Of a stretch of DNA of 48,478 nucleotides, positions 8,100 through 16,613 are shown piece after piece. The first letter of the stretch is position 1, and each line of letters starts with the position of its first letter. A program made the position numbers and the translations under genes. The stretch is from Rhizobium phaseoli (GTDB lineage Bacteria; Pseudomonadota; Alphaproteobacteria; Rhizobiales; Rhizobiaceae). Location: contig NZ_ML133595.1 of assembly GCF_003985125.1 (NCBI RefSeq), positions 1 through 48,478 on the forward strand, given 5' to 3'. The notes under the pieces were generated by a model. It was not told the origin of the DNA. It saw nothing but the letters and a program-made list of their open reading frames with translations, and did not search any database.

Positions 8100-9056
8100 T
8101 CATGCCGACCAGGGAGCGAATTCCGAAGCGCTGACGGCGATCATTTCCCGAGCAGCGACGCGCTGGCGCGGCGTCGACGTCTCGACCACTTCATAAGCGG
8201 AGGGATCGGCGAGCAGCGCCTTCAAAGCATTGGCATTCATCTTGTGGCCGCCACGATAGGAACGGTAGCAACCGATAAACTGGACGCCGGCGAGCGACAG
8301 GTCGCCGACGGCATCGAGCGTCTTGTGGCGGACGAACTCGTCCTTGGCGTAACGCAGCCCTTCGACGTTGATGACGGTGTTGTCATCGGAAATGACGACG
8401 GAATTTTCGAGCGACGAGCCGAGCGCATGGCCCGAAGCCCAGAGCCGCTCGACATCGCGCATGAAGCCGAAGGTGCGGGCGCGGGAAAGCTCGGTCTTGA
8501 AGACCGTTGCGCTCATGTCGCCGGCCCATTTCTGCCGGCCGATCAGCGGGCAGTCGAAATCGATCTCGACCTCGAAGCGCGTGCCGTCATAGGGACGGAA
8601 TTCGCTCCAGGATCCGCCATGCTCGATTCGTACCGGCTTGGTGATGCGAATATAGCGGCGCTTGACGCCGAGCGAGACAAGACCGGCCTGCTCGATCGCC
8701 TCGACGAAAGGCAGCGAACTGCCGTCCATGATCGGCATTTCGGCGCCCTGCACTTCAATCACCACATTGTCGAGGCCGAGCGCATAGATGGCGGCCATGA
8801 CATGTTCGATCGTCGCGACCGAATGCGTCGGCGAAAAGCCGAGCACGGTGCAGAGGTCGGTATTGCCCACCTGCGAAGAGACGGCCTTAAGTTCGGTAAC
8901 ATCGCCATTGTCGTGCAGGCGCTGGAAAACGACGCCGGTGTCCGATTCCGCCGGGTTCAGCGTGATCGAGACATTCGCACCCGAATGGACCCCGATGCCT
9001 GAGAGCGTCACGGGACGCGATACCGTCGTTTGAAAACCCAGCAAGCCAATTGCCAT
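8100..9056 (-). CDS. lpxC: UDP-3-O-acyl-N-acetylglucosamine deacetylase
   Basis: LpxC catalyses the committed, zinc-dependent deacetylation step of lipid A synthesis in the cytosol. The 318-residue protein matches the family length. The zinc ligands are visible as H85 (TIEHVMAA), H244 (RHKTLDAVGD) and D248, with the catalytic histidine H271 (GGHKMNANAL). It sits downstream of ftsZ, as in many proteobacteria, but a strong terminator follows ftsZ, so it likely has its own promoter in 9057-9260. AAAGG lies about ten bases before the ATG. Confidence 0.97.
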   Translation of the reverse strand: MAIGLLGFQTTVSRPVTLSGIGVHSGANVSITLNPAESDTGVVFQRLHDNGDVTELKAVSSQVGNTDLCTVLGFSPTHSVATIEHVMAAIYALGLDNVVIEVQGAEMPIMDGSSLPFVEAIEQAGLVSLGVKRRYIRITKPVRIEHGGSWSEFRPYDGTRFEVEIDFDCPLIGRQKWAGDMSATVFKTELSRARTFGFMRDVERLWASGHALGSSLENSVVISDDNTVINVEGLRYAKDEFVRHKTLDAVGDLSLAGVQFIGCYRSYRGGHKMNANALKALLADPSAYEVVETSTPRQRVAAREMIAVSASEFAPWSA

Positions 9057-9260
9057 AAAATCTGCCTTTATTCTTCCGCTCCAGTGATCTGTCCCACGGT
9101 GCGGTTCTCATTCGTTCTGCAACAGGAGCCTCGTTGAAGAGTCTCCTAGCGCAGTTTCCTTGCACCATACTTACGTGCGCCGGCCCTCCAATCCAAATCA
9201 CTGTTTCTTTCGCATTGTTACGAAGTCACGCGATTGAATTTGCTGGGGAATCCGAGGCCG

Positions 9261-9296
9261 AAAAACAGCAATGCCCGGGACCTGGATCCCGGGCAT
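9261..9296 (-). terminator. Rho-independent terminator of ftsZ
   Basis: On the minus strand a perfect 10-base stem ATGCCCGGGA / TCCCGGGCAT (9287-9296 with 9271-9280, 6-base loop) is followed by TGCTGTTTTT. It lies 22 bases after the ftsZ stop and should end most division-gene transcripts before lpxC. Confidence 0.8.
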
Positions 9297-9318
9297 GAAC
9301 GGTGCCGAAGCGCCGATC

Positions 9319-11049
9319 TCAGTTCGACTGGCGGCGCAGGAATGCCGGAATTTCCAGCTGGTCATCTTCCTGCATCATCCGGGCCTGCGGAACCGCGCGA
9401 CCTTGATCGTCGAGATTGCCGCGGCGCGGCGCGTAGAGGCTTGCCTCCGGCGACAGCGGACGGCGCTGCTGGGAAGCGGCCGGCGGTGCGGCGGTCATGT
9501 CGGCGGCAACCGCGTCATCGTCGCGGCGTCCGAGCGAATTGGTGATTCGCTTGAGCAGACCCATGGGGCCGCGCTCTTCCTGGCCATGCGCGGAAGCCGC
9601 CTGCGTGCGGTGGTCGAGCTCGGCCTGGACGACCGGCGGGAAGTCTTCGACCTTCGGCATGCGAACCGGTTCAGCCGCCTGACGGATGATCGGCTCCTGC
9701 CGGACCGGCTGCGACTGGATGGGCTGCTGCTGGATGGGCTGGCTCATCACCGGCTGGCTCATCACCGGCGCCGGAGCCTGCTGCTGCACCTGAGGACGCA
9801 TGGCCGGAGCTTCCGGTGCAGGCGCGAAGATCTTGCTCTGCGGGCGGAAGACTTCCTGCTGTGCAGCCGGCTGCTGAAGCGGCGCGGCGGCACGCGGGGC
9901 CGGGATTTCGAGCTCGCGTTCCATCTCGGCTTCGCGGATGGTCTGCGCGATCGGATCAATGGCCTTTGGTGCCTGCATCACCGGCGCAGGCTGGACTGCG
10001 GCCGCTGCCGGAGCAACAGCCGCGGAAGGACGGATAGCGGGCTTTGCAACCGGCTGGAAGTTGCGTTCCGCGGCTTCGCTGATCGCCCGGTCGATACCGG
10101 TTGCGACGACCGAGACGCGGATGATGCCTTCGAGCGATTCGTCGAAGGTGGCGCCGAGGATGATGTTGGCGTCCGGATCGACTTCCTCGCGGATACGGGT
10201 CGCGGCTTCGTCGACTTCGAAGAGCGTGAGGTCGCGACCGCCGGTGATCGAGATCAACAGGCCCTGGGCGCCCTTCATCGAGGTTTCGTCGAGCAGCGGG
10301 TTGGCGATCGCGGCTTCGGCGGCCTGCAGTGCACGGCCGGCGCCGGAGGCTTCGCCGGTGCCCATCATCGCGCGGCCCATTTCGCGCATCACCGAGCGGA
10401 CGTCGGCGAAGTCGAGGTTGATGAGACCTTCCTTCACCATCAGGTCGGTAATGCAGGCAACGCCCGAATAGAGAACCTGGTCGGCCATCGCGAAGGCGTC
10501 GGCGAAGGTCGTCTTGTCGTTGGCAATGCGGAAGAGGTTCTGGTTCGGAATGACGATCAGCGTGTCGACAGACTTCTGCAGTTCCTGGATGCCCATCTCG
10601 GCGAGGCGCATGCGGCGGCCGCCTTCGAAATGGAATGGCTTGGTGACGACGCCGACCGTCAGGATGCCCTTGTTGCGGGCGGCCTGTGCAACGACGGGCG
10701 CAGCGCCCGTGCCGGTGCCGCCGCCCATGCCGGCGGTGACGAAGCACATATGCGTGCCGTTCAGGTGATCGATGATCTCGTCGATGCACTCTTCGGCGGC
10801 CGCGCGGCCGACTTCCGGCTGCGAACCTGCGCCGAGGCCCTCGGTGACGTTGGCGCCGAGCTGGATGACCCGTTCGGCCTTCGTCATGGTCAGCGCCTGG
10901 GCATCCGTGTTGGCGACGACGAAGTCGACGCCCTGGAGGCCGGCGGTGATCATGTTGTTGACGGCGTTGCCGCCACCGCCACCGACGCCGAACACGGTGA
11001 TGCGCGGCTTCAGCTCTGTGATGTCAGGCTTTTGCAGCTTGATGGTCAT
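9319..11049 (-). CDS. ftsZ: Cell division protein FtsZ (long-linker form)
   Basis: FtsZ is the tubulin-like GTPase that forms the division ring. The 576-residue protein has the tubulin signature GGGTGTG at residues 109-115, the T7 synergy loop NLDFADVRSVM, and a long disordered Pro/Gln/Ala linker. The C-terminal peptide DQLEIPAFLRRQ binds FtsA and other anchors. It is about 190 residues longer than E. coli FtsZ because of the linker, which is normal for rhizobial FtsZ1. The linker contains short tandem repeats (PVMSQPVMSQPI). The start at 11049 has AAGGA 12 bases upstream. It lies 56 bases downstream of ftsA. Confidence 0.97.
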   Translation of the reverse strand: MTIKLQKPDITELKPRITVFGVGGGGGNAVNNMITAGLQGVDFVVANTDAQALTMTKAERVIQLGANVTEGLGAGSQPEVGRAAAEECIDEIIDHLNGTHMCFVTAGMGGGTGTGAAPVVAQAARNKGILTVGVVTKPFHFEGGRRMRLAEMGIQELQKSVDTLIVIPNQNLFRIANDKTTFADAFAMADQVLYSGVACITDLMVKEGLINLDFADVRSVMREMGRAMMGTGEASGAGRALQAAEAAIANPLLDETSMKGAQGLLISITGGRDLTLFEVDEAATRIREEVDPDANIILGATFDESLEGIIRVSVVATGIDRAISEAAERNFQPVAKPAIRPSAAVAPAAAAVQPAPVMQAPKAIDPIAQTIREAEMERELEIPAPRAAAPLQQPAAQQEVFRPQSKIFAPAPEAPAMRPQVQQQAPAPVMSQPVMSQPIQQQPIQSQPVRQEPIIRQAAEPVRMPKVEDFPPVVQAELDHRTQAASAHGQEERGPMGLLKRITNSLGRRDDDAVAADMTAAPPAASQQRRPLSPEASLYAPRRGNLDDQGRAVPQARMMQEDDQLEIPAFLRRQSN

Positions 11050-11105
11050 GGTACCTGTTCCTTCTCTCTCTGGCCGCATCGCCACGCCGGCCAATTACTC
11101 AAATT

Positions 11106-12437
11106 TCAGAAGCTTTCCTTCAGCCACTGGCCCATCCGGGCTATGCGGCTGTTATTTCCCCCAAGCGACATGAGCAGACCGCTCTGTGACGCATGTGTCT
11201 CCATGTCCGCGACCTGCGGATAGATCATCAGGCCGACGGCCGTCGAAAAGGCCGGCCCCTTGGCCGCCGTCGGCAGCCCCGAAACGCCCATTGGACGGCC
11301 GATGCGGACGTTGCGGGCAAGGATGCGCCGCGCCACCTCGGCAAGGCCGGTCAGCTGGCTTGCGCCGCCGGTCAAGACGACGCGCTTGCCGACGATCGGA
11401 CTGAAACCCGAGCGCTGGATGCGGTCGCGGATCAGCTCCATCGTCTCTTCGATTCGCGCCGAAACGATGCGTGAAACCAGTGCCCGCGGCACCTGCGACG
11501 GCTGGTCGCGATCGTCCTCGCCGATCGGCGGGATCGAGATCAGCTCGCGCTCGTCGGAGGAATTCGAAAGGGCCGAGGCGTGCACGACCTTCAGACGTTC
11601 CGCATCCTCGATGCGGGTCGAAAGGCCGCGCGCCAGGTCGGTGGTGACGTGATGGCCGCCGAGGCCGACGGCATCCGTATGAACGAGCTTGCCTTCGGCA
11701 AAGACCGAAATGGTCGTCGTGCCGCCGCCCATGTCGATCGCCGCGCAGCCGAGTTCGACCTCGTCGTCGACCAGAGCGGCAAGGCCCGATGCATAGGGCG
11801 TCGCGACAATACCTTCGACCGACAGATGCGCGCGGTTGACGCTGAGCTCGAGATTCTTGAGCGCCGAGCGCTCTGCGGTGACGACATGCATGTCGACGCC
11901 GAGCGCGTCGCCGTACATCGCCAGCGGATCGCGGATGCCGCGCTCGCCGTCGAGCGAGAAGCCGGTCGCCAGCGAATGCAGCACCGAACGATCCTGGCGC
12001 AGCGACTGCTGGCAGGCAGCCGACAGCACCTTCTTCAGATCGTTGAGCTCGACCTCCTGGCCGCCGAGATCGATCGTCGCGGTATAGATGTCGCTGCCCA
12101 GGCGGCCGGCCGTCAGGTTGACGATCAGGCTCTCGACGGTCAGCCCGGCCATGCGCTCGGCCGCATCGACGGCGAGACGGATGACGCCTTCCAGCGCGTC
12201 GAGGTCGGCGATGACGCCGGTCTTGATACCCCGAGAGCGCTGGTGGCCGATGCCGATGATCTCGATATTGTGCGTGCGTCCCGGCAGGATCTGACTTTCC
12301 TCGCGCGGCGTCAGCCGGCCGATCATGCAGACCACCTTGGTCGAGCCGATGTCGAGCACCGAAACGATATGCGACCGCTTCGACGAAAGCGGCTTCAGGC
12401 GCGGCAATCCGAAATGGGATGAACCGAACAAGCTCAT
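11106..12437 (-). CDS. ftsA: Cell division protein FtsA
   Basis: FtsA is an actin-like ATPase that tethers FtsZ to the membrane and recruits later division proteins. The 443-residue protein has the phosphate-1 motif VLDIGSTKVVCMIG near residue 30, phosphate-2 AAIDMGGGTTTIS, and the adenosine motif VVLTGGASQLTG. It ends in an amphipathic helix RIARMGQWLKESF for membrane binding. Its ATG overlaps the ftsQ stop (ATGA), so translation is coupled. Confidence 0.97.
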   Translation of the reverse strand: MSLFGSSHFGLPRLKPLSSKRSHIVSVLDIGSTKVVCMIGRLTPREESQILPGRTHNIEIIGIGHQRSRGIKTGVIADLDALEGVIRLAVDAAERMAGLTVESLIVNLTAGRLGSDIYTATIDLGGQEVELNDLKKVLSAACQQSLRQDRSVLHSLATGFSLDGERGIRDPLAMYGDALGVDMHVVTAERSALKNLELSVNRAHLSVEGIVATPYASGLAALVDDEVELGCAAIDMGGGTTTISVFAEGKLVHTDAVGLGGHHVTTDLARGLSTRIEDAERLKVVHASALSNSSDERELISIPPIGEDDRDQPSQVPRALVSRIVSARIEETMELIRDRIQRSGFSPIVGKRVVLTGGASQLTGLAEVARRILARNVRIGRPMGVSGLPTAAKGPAFSTAVGLMIYPQVADMETHASQSGLLMSLGGNNSRIARMGQWLKESF

Positions 12438-13366
12438 ATATTCTGCCCCGCCTTCTTCAATTCTTTGGTACGCTCCGTTACCGCCGTCTGCCGGCGAACC
12501 GCCGCTTCCGGCGTCAGCTGGATGGCGGTTCTGTCCGGCAATCTCAGATCGACCGCAGCGATGTCGCGCTCCAGCAGTTGATGCTGCTTGTCGAACGCCG
12601 ACAGCGTCGCCAGCGCCTGGTCGATGCCGTCTTCCGGCAGCTTGACGACGACGCCATTATCCATGTGCAGGTCCCAGCGACGGCCGGATATCCAGACATA
12701 AGCCTTCACGCGCGCCTTCACGTCGGGCCACTTCGAGAAGGCGTCATCGAGCGAAGCCGCTGCCGTTTCCGCATCGCGACCGACGACGAGCGGCAGCGAC
12801 GAAAATTTGTTGTCGCGCAGCGGCGCAATGACGCTGCCGTTCTTTTCGATCAGCGAAAGCTCCTGCCCGTGCTGCCAGATTGCATAGGCCTGGCGCTCCT
12901 TGAGCTTCACCTCGATCGTCTTCGGATAGACCTTGCGGACCTCGACGCTTTCGACCCAGGGAAGATGGGCGATCTTCCGGCGAGCGGCATCGACGTCGAG
13001 TGCAACCAGCGAGGTCGTGCCGTCGAGGCCGATCAGCTGCAGGATCTCGATTTCGGAGGTTTCCGAATTGCCGGAGACCTTGACGTCCTCGATTGCAAAA
13101 CCGGCCGCCGTCGTCGTCGCCTGGGCGACGGCTTCCGTGTGACCGCCGAGCGACATGCCGTAAAGCCCCGTCGCAGCCAGGAAGGCCAGCGCCGAAACGG
13201 TGCCCGTATGGGCCGGGATATAGATACGGCCGCTGCCGAGGCTGATCAGGAAACGAGTGACGCGACGCAGCGGACGCGGCAGGACGAATCGCTCTTCGGC
13301 TTCCACGGTCGGAAGCACGGCATGATGGCTGGGGCGCCCTATCCTCTTGACCGTCAACGCAAACAA
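12434..13366 (-). CDS. ftsQ: Cell division protein FtsQ
   Basis: FtsQ is a bitopic divisome protein linking cytoplasmic and periplasmic division proteins. The 310-residue product has a basic cytoplasmic tail and one membrane segment (TGTVSALAFLAATGLYG). A POTRA domain (FAIEDVKVSGNSETSEIEIL) and the FtsQ beta domain follow. I chose the TTG start at 13366 because GGAGG lies seven bases upstream. An upstream in-frame GTG at 13387 lacks such a site and would overlap ddl by 34 bases. The chosen start overlaps the ddl end by 13 bases, and the stop overlaps the ftsA start. Confidence 0.9.
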   Translation of the reverse strand: MFALTVKRIGRPSHHAVLPTVEAEERFVLPRPLRRVTRFLISLGSGRIYIPAHTGTVSALAFLAATGLYGMSLGGHTEAVAQATTTAAGFAIEDVKVSGNSETSEIEILQLIGLDGTTSLVALDVDAARRKIAHLPWVESVEVRKVYPKTIEVKLKERQAYAIWQHGQELSLIEKNGSVIAPLRDNKFSSLPLVVGRDAETAAASLDDAFSKWPDVKARVKAYVWISGRRWDLHMDNGVVVKLPEDGIDQALATLSAFDKQHQLLERDIAAVDLRLPDRTAIQLTPEAAVRRQTAVTERTKELKKAGQNI

Positions 13367-14280
13367 GACGCGTCCTCCACCATCCACCGGAGAAACTCAC
13401 CAAAGGAATAACCGGCATGGCCGGCCATTTCGGGCACGAGCGAGGTTGGAGTCATACCTGGCTGGGTATTGACCTCCAGCCAGATGATTTCGCCGTCTTC
13501 GGAGAAACGATCGTCGTAACGAAAGTCGGACCGACTGACGCCGCGACAACCGATTGCCTGATGCGCCCTTAGGGCCAATGTTTGTATTTTTTGGTAAATA
13601 TTCGGTGAAATTTTTGCCGGGATGACGTGTTTTGAACCGCCCGCTGCATACTTGGAATCGTAATCATAGAAATTGTGTCCCTGCGGCACCACCTCGGTGA
13701 CACCAAGCGCGACGTCGCCCATGACGCCGCAGGTGAGCTCGCGGCCATAGACATAGCGCTCGACGAGAACGTCCTCGCCATAATGCCAATCGGGCGAGCT
13801 GACGACCTGCGGTGGATGCGCCTGATCTTCGGTAACGATGACGACGCCGAAGCTCGACCCCTCGCGAACCGGCTTCACCACATAGGGCGGCTTCATCGGA
13901 TGCGTCGAAGGAAAGGCGAATCGGTTGACAACCTGTGATTCGGCAACCGGAATGCCGGCAGCGGCAGCGACGAGCTTCGCCTTGTCCTTGTCCATCGCCA
14001 GCGCCGAGGCAAGCACACCCGAATGTGTATAGGGGATCTCGAGATATTCGAGGATGCCCTGAATGGTGCCATCCTCACCAAAGGGTCCGTGAAGTGCGTT
14101 GAAAACGACATCGGGCTTCAGCGCCGCAAGCTTTTCGGAAACGTCGCGCGCGACATCGATGCATGTCACCTTGAAGCCTTCGGCTTCGAGGGCTGCTGCG
14201 CAAGCCTTTCCCGAGGAAAGGCTGACGGGCCGTTCCGAGGAAAATCCGCCCATCAGGACAGCGACATGCTTGCGACTCAT
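13354..14280 (-). CDS. ddl: D-alanine--D-alanine ligase
   Basis: Ddl joins two D-alanines for the UDP-MurNAc pentapeptide. The 308-residue ATP-grasp enzyme begins RKHVAVLMGGFSSERPVS, the usual N-terminal nucleotide loop. It also carries YVVKPVREGSSFGV and the Mg-binding LEVNTQPGMTPTS. A GGGGG tract five bases before the ATG at 14280 supports the start; longer in-frame openings upstream lack conservation. It heads the ddl-ftsQ-ftsA-ftsZ group, and its promoter is probably in 14281-14450. Confidence 0.95.
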   Translation of the reverse strand: MSRKHVAVLMGGFSSERPVSLSSGKACAAALEAEGFKVTCIDVARDVSEKLAALKPDVVFNALHGPFGEDGTIQGILEYLEIPYTHSGVLASALAMDKDKAKLVAAAAGIPVAESQVVNRFAFPSTHPMKPPYVVKPVREGSSFGVVIVTEDQAHPPQVVSSPDWHYGEDVLVERYVYGRELTCGVMGDVALGVTEVVPQGHNFYDYDSKYAAGGSKHVIPAKISPNIYQKIQTLALRAHQAIGCRGVSRSDFRYDDRFSEDGEIIWLEVNTQPGMTPTSLVPEMAGHAGYSFGEFLRWMVEDASCLR

Positions 14281-14705
14281 CAACACCCCCAAAATAACTT
14301 CCAACTTTGAAAACGACGCTTGCGCGAAGCTTTCTGCGTCGTTTCGGGCCTTTGTCCGACCTGCATGCATTAGAGCATCATTATGGTTAATGAAGTGTTT
14401 ACTTTCGTTAACTTCTGTCCTGGAAATTCGCGATCTTTTACCTTTTGCTCATCTCGCCGCCATTCCCGCACCATCCCGAGGCGGACTCGAGCAGCGGCGA
14501 AAAATCCCATCTCTTCAATAAGATATCGTGTGACGCTGGACTGCGACGGACTCAGTCAAAGGACTGAGATGTCATCCCGCAACGGCGGCCTGCAGCTTGA
14601 TTGATTAATGCAGAGAGCCGCGGCGGGCCGTCATCCCTGCTTTTTTATTGATGCGGGTCTGACTTCCGGTTAGCGAAGGCGCATGGATTGAGCAGGGAGA
14701 AGATC
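14281..14705. other. Divergent intergenic region of ddl and the WbpV-type reductase
   Basis: No gene is supported in these 425 bases. On the minus strand TTAACCAT (14383-14390) and TTAACG (14406-14411) precede ddl. A perfect 7-base stem-loop CTCAGTC / GACTGAG lies at 14551-14568 on the reductase side without a T tract. Promoters for both ddl and the plus-strand gene must lie here, but no sigma-70 hexamer pair is convincing by eye. Confidence 0.5.
14383..14390 (-). promoter_or_regulatory. CtrA-type half site upstream of ddl
   Basis: TTAACCAT on the minus strand matches the short CtrA-binding motif known in alphaproteobacteria. It lies 103 bases upstream of the ddl ATG, where a cell-cycle promoter for ddl-ftsQAZ would be expected. 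One 8-base match is weak evidence. Confidence 0.35.
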
Positions 14706-15635
14706 ATGCGATGCCTCGTCACCGGCGCGGCCGGCTTCGTCGGTAGTCCACTCGTGGAGCGGCTGCATGCAGAGAAGATTTGCGATCTTGTGGTCACCAC
14801 CAGATCCCAAACATCTGTCTTTCCTGATGATGTCAGGCATTTTCCGATTGAAATGACCGACAGCACCGACTGGATGGCGGCACTTGCAGGCGTCGACGTC
14901 ATTCTCCATCTTGCCGCCCGCGTTCACATCATGAATGACCGCGCAGCCGATCCGCTGGCGGAATTCCGCCGGACCAACACCGCCGCCACGCTCAACCTTG
15001 CCGAACAAGCCGCCCGCGCGGGCGTGAAGAGATTCGTCTTCGTCAGCACCATCAAGGTCAATGGCGAAGAGAACGATCGCCCGTTCGGGCATGACGATGC
15101 GCCGAAGCCGATCGATCCCTATGGCATTTCGAAGCTGGAAAGCGAAATCGGCCTTCGCGAAATCGCCGCACGCACCGGCATGGAAGTCGTCATCATCCGC
15201 CCGCCGCTGGTCTACGGGCCAGGCGCGAGAGGCAACTTCGCCCTTCTCGTCGGGCTGGTCCGCAAGCGGATACCGCTCCCTTTCGCTTCACTGAAGAACC
15301 GCCGCACCTTGGTGGCGGTGCAAAATCTCGTCGATCTGATCATCACCTGCGCGGCGCATCCCGCCGCCGGCGGCGAGATTTTCCTTGCCGGAGACGGTGA
15401 GGACCTGTCGACCCCGGAGCTCATCCGAGGAATTGCCGCCGGGCTCGGCGTCAAAACGATGCTGTTCCCCTTCCCCTCCGCGTTGCTGCACATGGCGGCG
15501 AAGGCTGTCGGGAAGGAGGCCGTCTATCAACGCCTTTGCGGTTCGCTGCAGGTCGACATATCCCAGGCACGCAAGGTTCTGGGCTGGACGCCCGTCGTCA
15601 CGCCGCGCCAAGGCCTGAAACTGGCAGTGAAGTAG
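14706..15635 (+). CDS. WbpV/WreQ-type NAD(P)-dependent sugar-nucleotide reductase/epimerase
   Basis: This is a 309-residue extended SDR. The Rossmann motif is GAAGFVG (residues 7-13), with catalytic S114 (FVSTIKVNG) and Y139/K143 (DPYGISK). The HLAARVHIMND segment, RPPLVYGPG and LCGSLQVD near the C-terminus are characteristic of the WbpV/WreQ group. That group reduces 4-keto UDP-sugars such as the precursor of UDP-N-acetylquinovosamine for O-antigen. Plain UDP-glucose 4-epimerase activity is a less likely alternative. GGGAG seven bases before the ATG supports the start. It is the only plus-strand gene in the dcw block, and it ends 3 bases from the murB stop. Confidence 0.8.
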   Translation: MRCLVTGAAGFVGSPLVERLHAEKICDLVVTTRSQTSVFPDDVRHFPIEMTDSTDWMAALAGVDVILHLAARVHIMNDRAADPLAEFRRTNTAATLNLAEQAARAGVKRFVFVSTIKVNGEENDRPFGHDDAPKPIDPYGISKLESEIGLREIAARTGMEVVIIRPPLVYGPGARGNFALLVGLVRKRIPLPFASLKNRRTLVAVQNLVDLIITCAAHPAAGGEIFLAGDGEDLSTPELIRGIAAGLGVKTMLFPFPSALLHMAAKAVGKEAVYQRLCGSLQVDISQARKVLGWTPVVTPRQGLKLAVK

Positions 15636-15638
15636 CCA

Positions 15639-16613
15639 TTATTCGCTGGTGACACCCTGGAACGGGCGCACTTCGCGGCCAGGCATGAAGACGCCGAGGC
15701 GCTTGATTTCCCATTCGAGCTTGATGCCGTCTTTCTCGAAGACCTCGCGGCGCACCTGCTCGCCGAGATATTCGAGATCGTAGCCGGTCGCCTGCCCCAT
15801 ATTGATCATGAAGTTGCAGTGAAGCGACGACATCTGGGCGCCGCCGATCACGAGGCCGCGGCAGCCCGCCTCGTCGATCAGCTTCCAGGCGGAATGGCCG
15901 GGCGGGTTCTTGAAGGTCGAGCCGCCGGTCTTCTCGCGCACCGGCTGCACCGTCTCTCGGTGATTGCGCACGGCGTCCATCTCGGCGCGGATCTGGGCGC
16001 GATCCTCCGGATAGCCCTCGAACAGTACCGAGGTGAAGATCAGGTCGGCGGATGCTGCGGAATGCCGGTAGGAATAGCCCATCTCGGCATTGGAAAGCAC
16101 ATGCTTGTTGCCCTTGCGGTCGACCGCGTTGACCTCGACCAACCGCTCGCGCGTCTCGACGCCGTTGGCACCGGCATTCATGCGCGCCGCGCCGCCGATG
16201 GCGCCGGGAATGCCGTAGTAGAAATGGAAGCCTCCGATACCGTTGTCCATCGCCATCGCCGCGACATGCTTGTCCGGGCAGATGGCGCCGGCAAGGATGC
16301 GGTTTTCACCGGCCAGCTCGACGAAACCGAAGCCCTTGGCCGACAGGCGTAGCACGACTCCAGGAATGCCGCCGTCGCGCACCAGGATGTTGGAGCCGAC
16401 ACCGATCACCGTCAGCGGCACCTCTTCCGGCAGGATCTTCAGGAAGGCGATGAGATCGTCGACATCATGCGGCTGGAACATCAGCTCGGCCAGACCGCCG
16501 GCCCGGAACCAGGTGACGCGGTCCATGGGGGCATCCGGCGTGATACGACCGCGGATATCCTTTACACCGTCTCCGAGAGACGCGAGAAGCTTTTCCCCAT
16601 TCACCTGTTTCAT
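15639..16613 (-). CDS. murB: UDP-N-acetylenolpyruvoylglucosamine reductase
   Basis: MurB reduces UDP-GlcNAc-enolpyruvate to UDP-MurNAc with NADPH and bound FAD. The 324-residue protein has the FAD segment TWFRAGGLAELMFQP, the IGVGSNILV loop, and the catalytic serine region GGSTFKNPPGHSAWKLID. It ends with the LEWEIKRLG segment that holds the acidic residue. The start overlaps the murC stop by four bases. Its stop is three bases from the convergent reductase stop, so there is no room for a terminator. Confidence 0.97.
   Translation of the reverse strand: MKQVNGEKLLASLGDGVKDIRGRITPDAPMDRVTWFRAGGLAELMFQPHDVDDLIAFLKILPEEVPLTVIGVGSNILVRDGGIPGVVLRLSAKGFGFVELAGENRILAGAICPDKHVAAMAMDNGIGGFHFYYGIPGAIGGAARMNAGANGVETRERLVEVNAVDRKGNKHVLSNAEMGYSYRHSAASADLIFTSVLFEGYPEDRAQIRAEMDAVRNHRETVQPVREKTGGSTFKNPPGHSAWKLIDEAGCRGLVIGGAQMSSLHCNFMINMGQATGYDLEYLGEQVRREVFEKDGIKLEWEIKRLGVFMPGREVRPFQGVTSE

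Noticed and set aside
9271..11223. A 650-codon open frame antisense to ftsZ
   Set aside because: Arises from the third-position GC bias of ftsZ and has no ribosome site or domain. It also begins within the ftsZ terminator.
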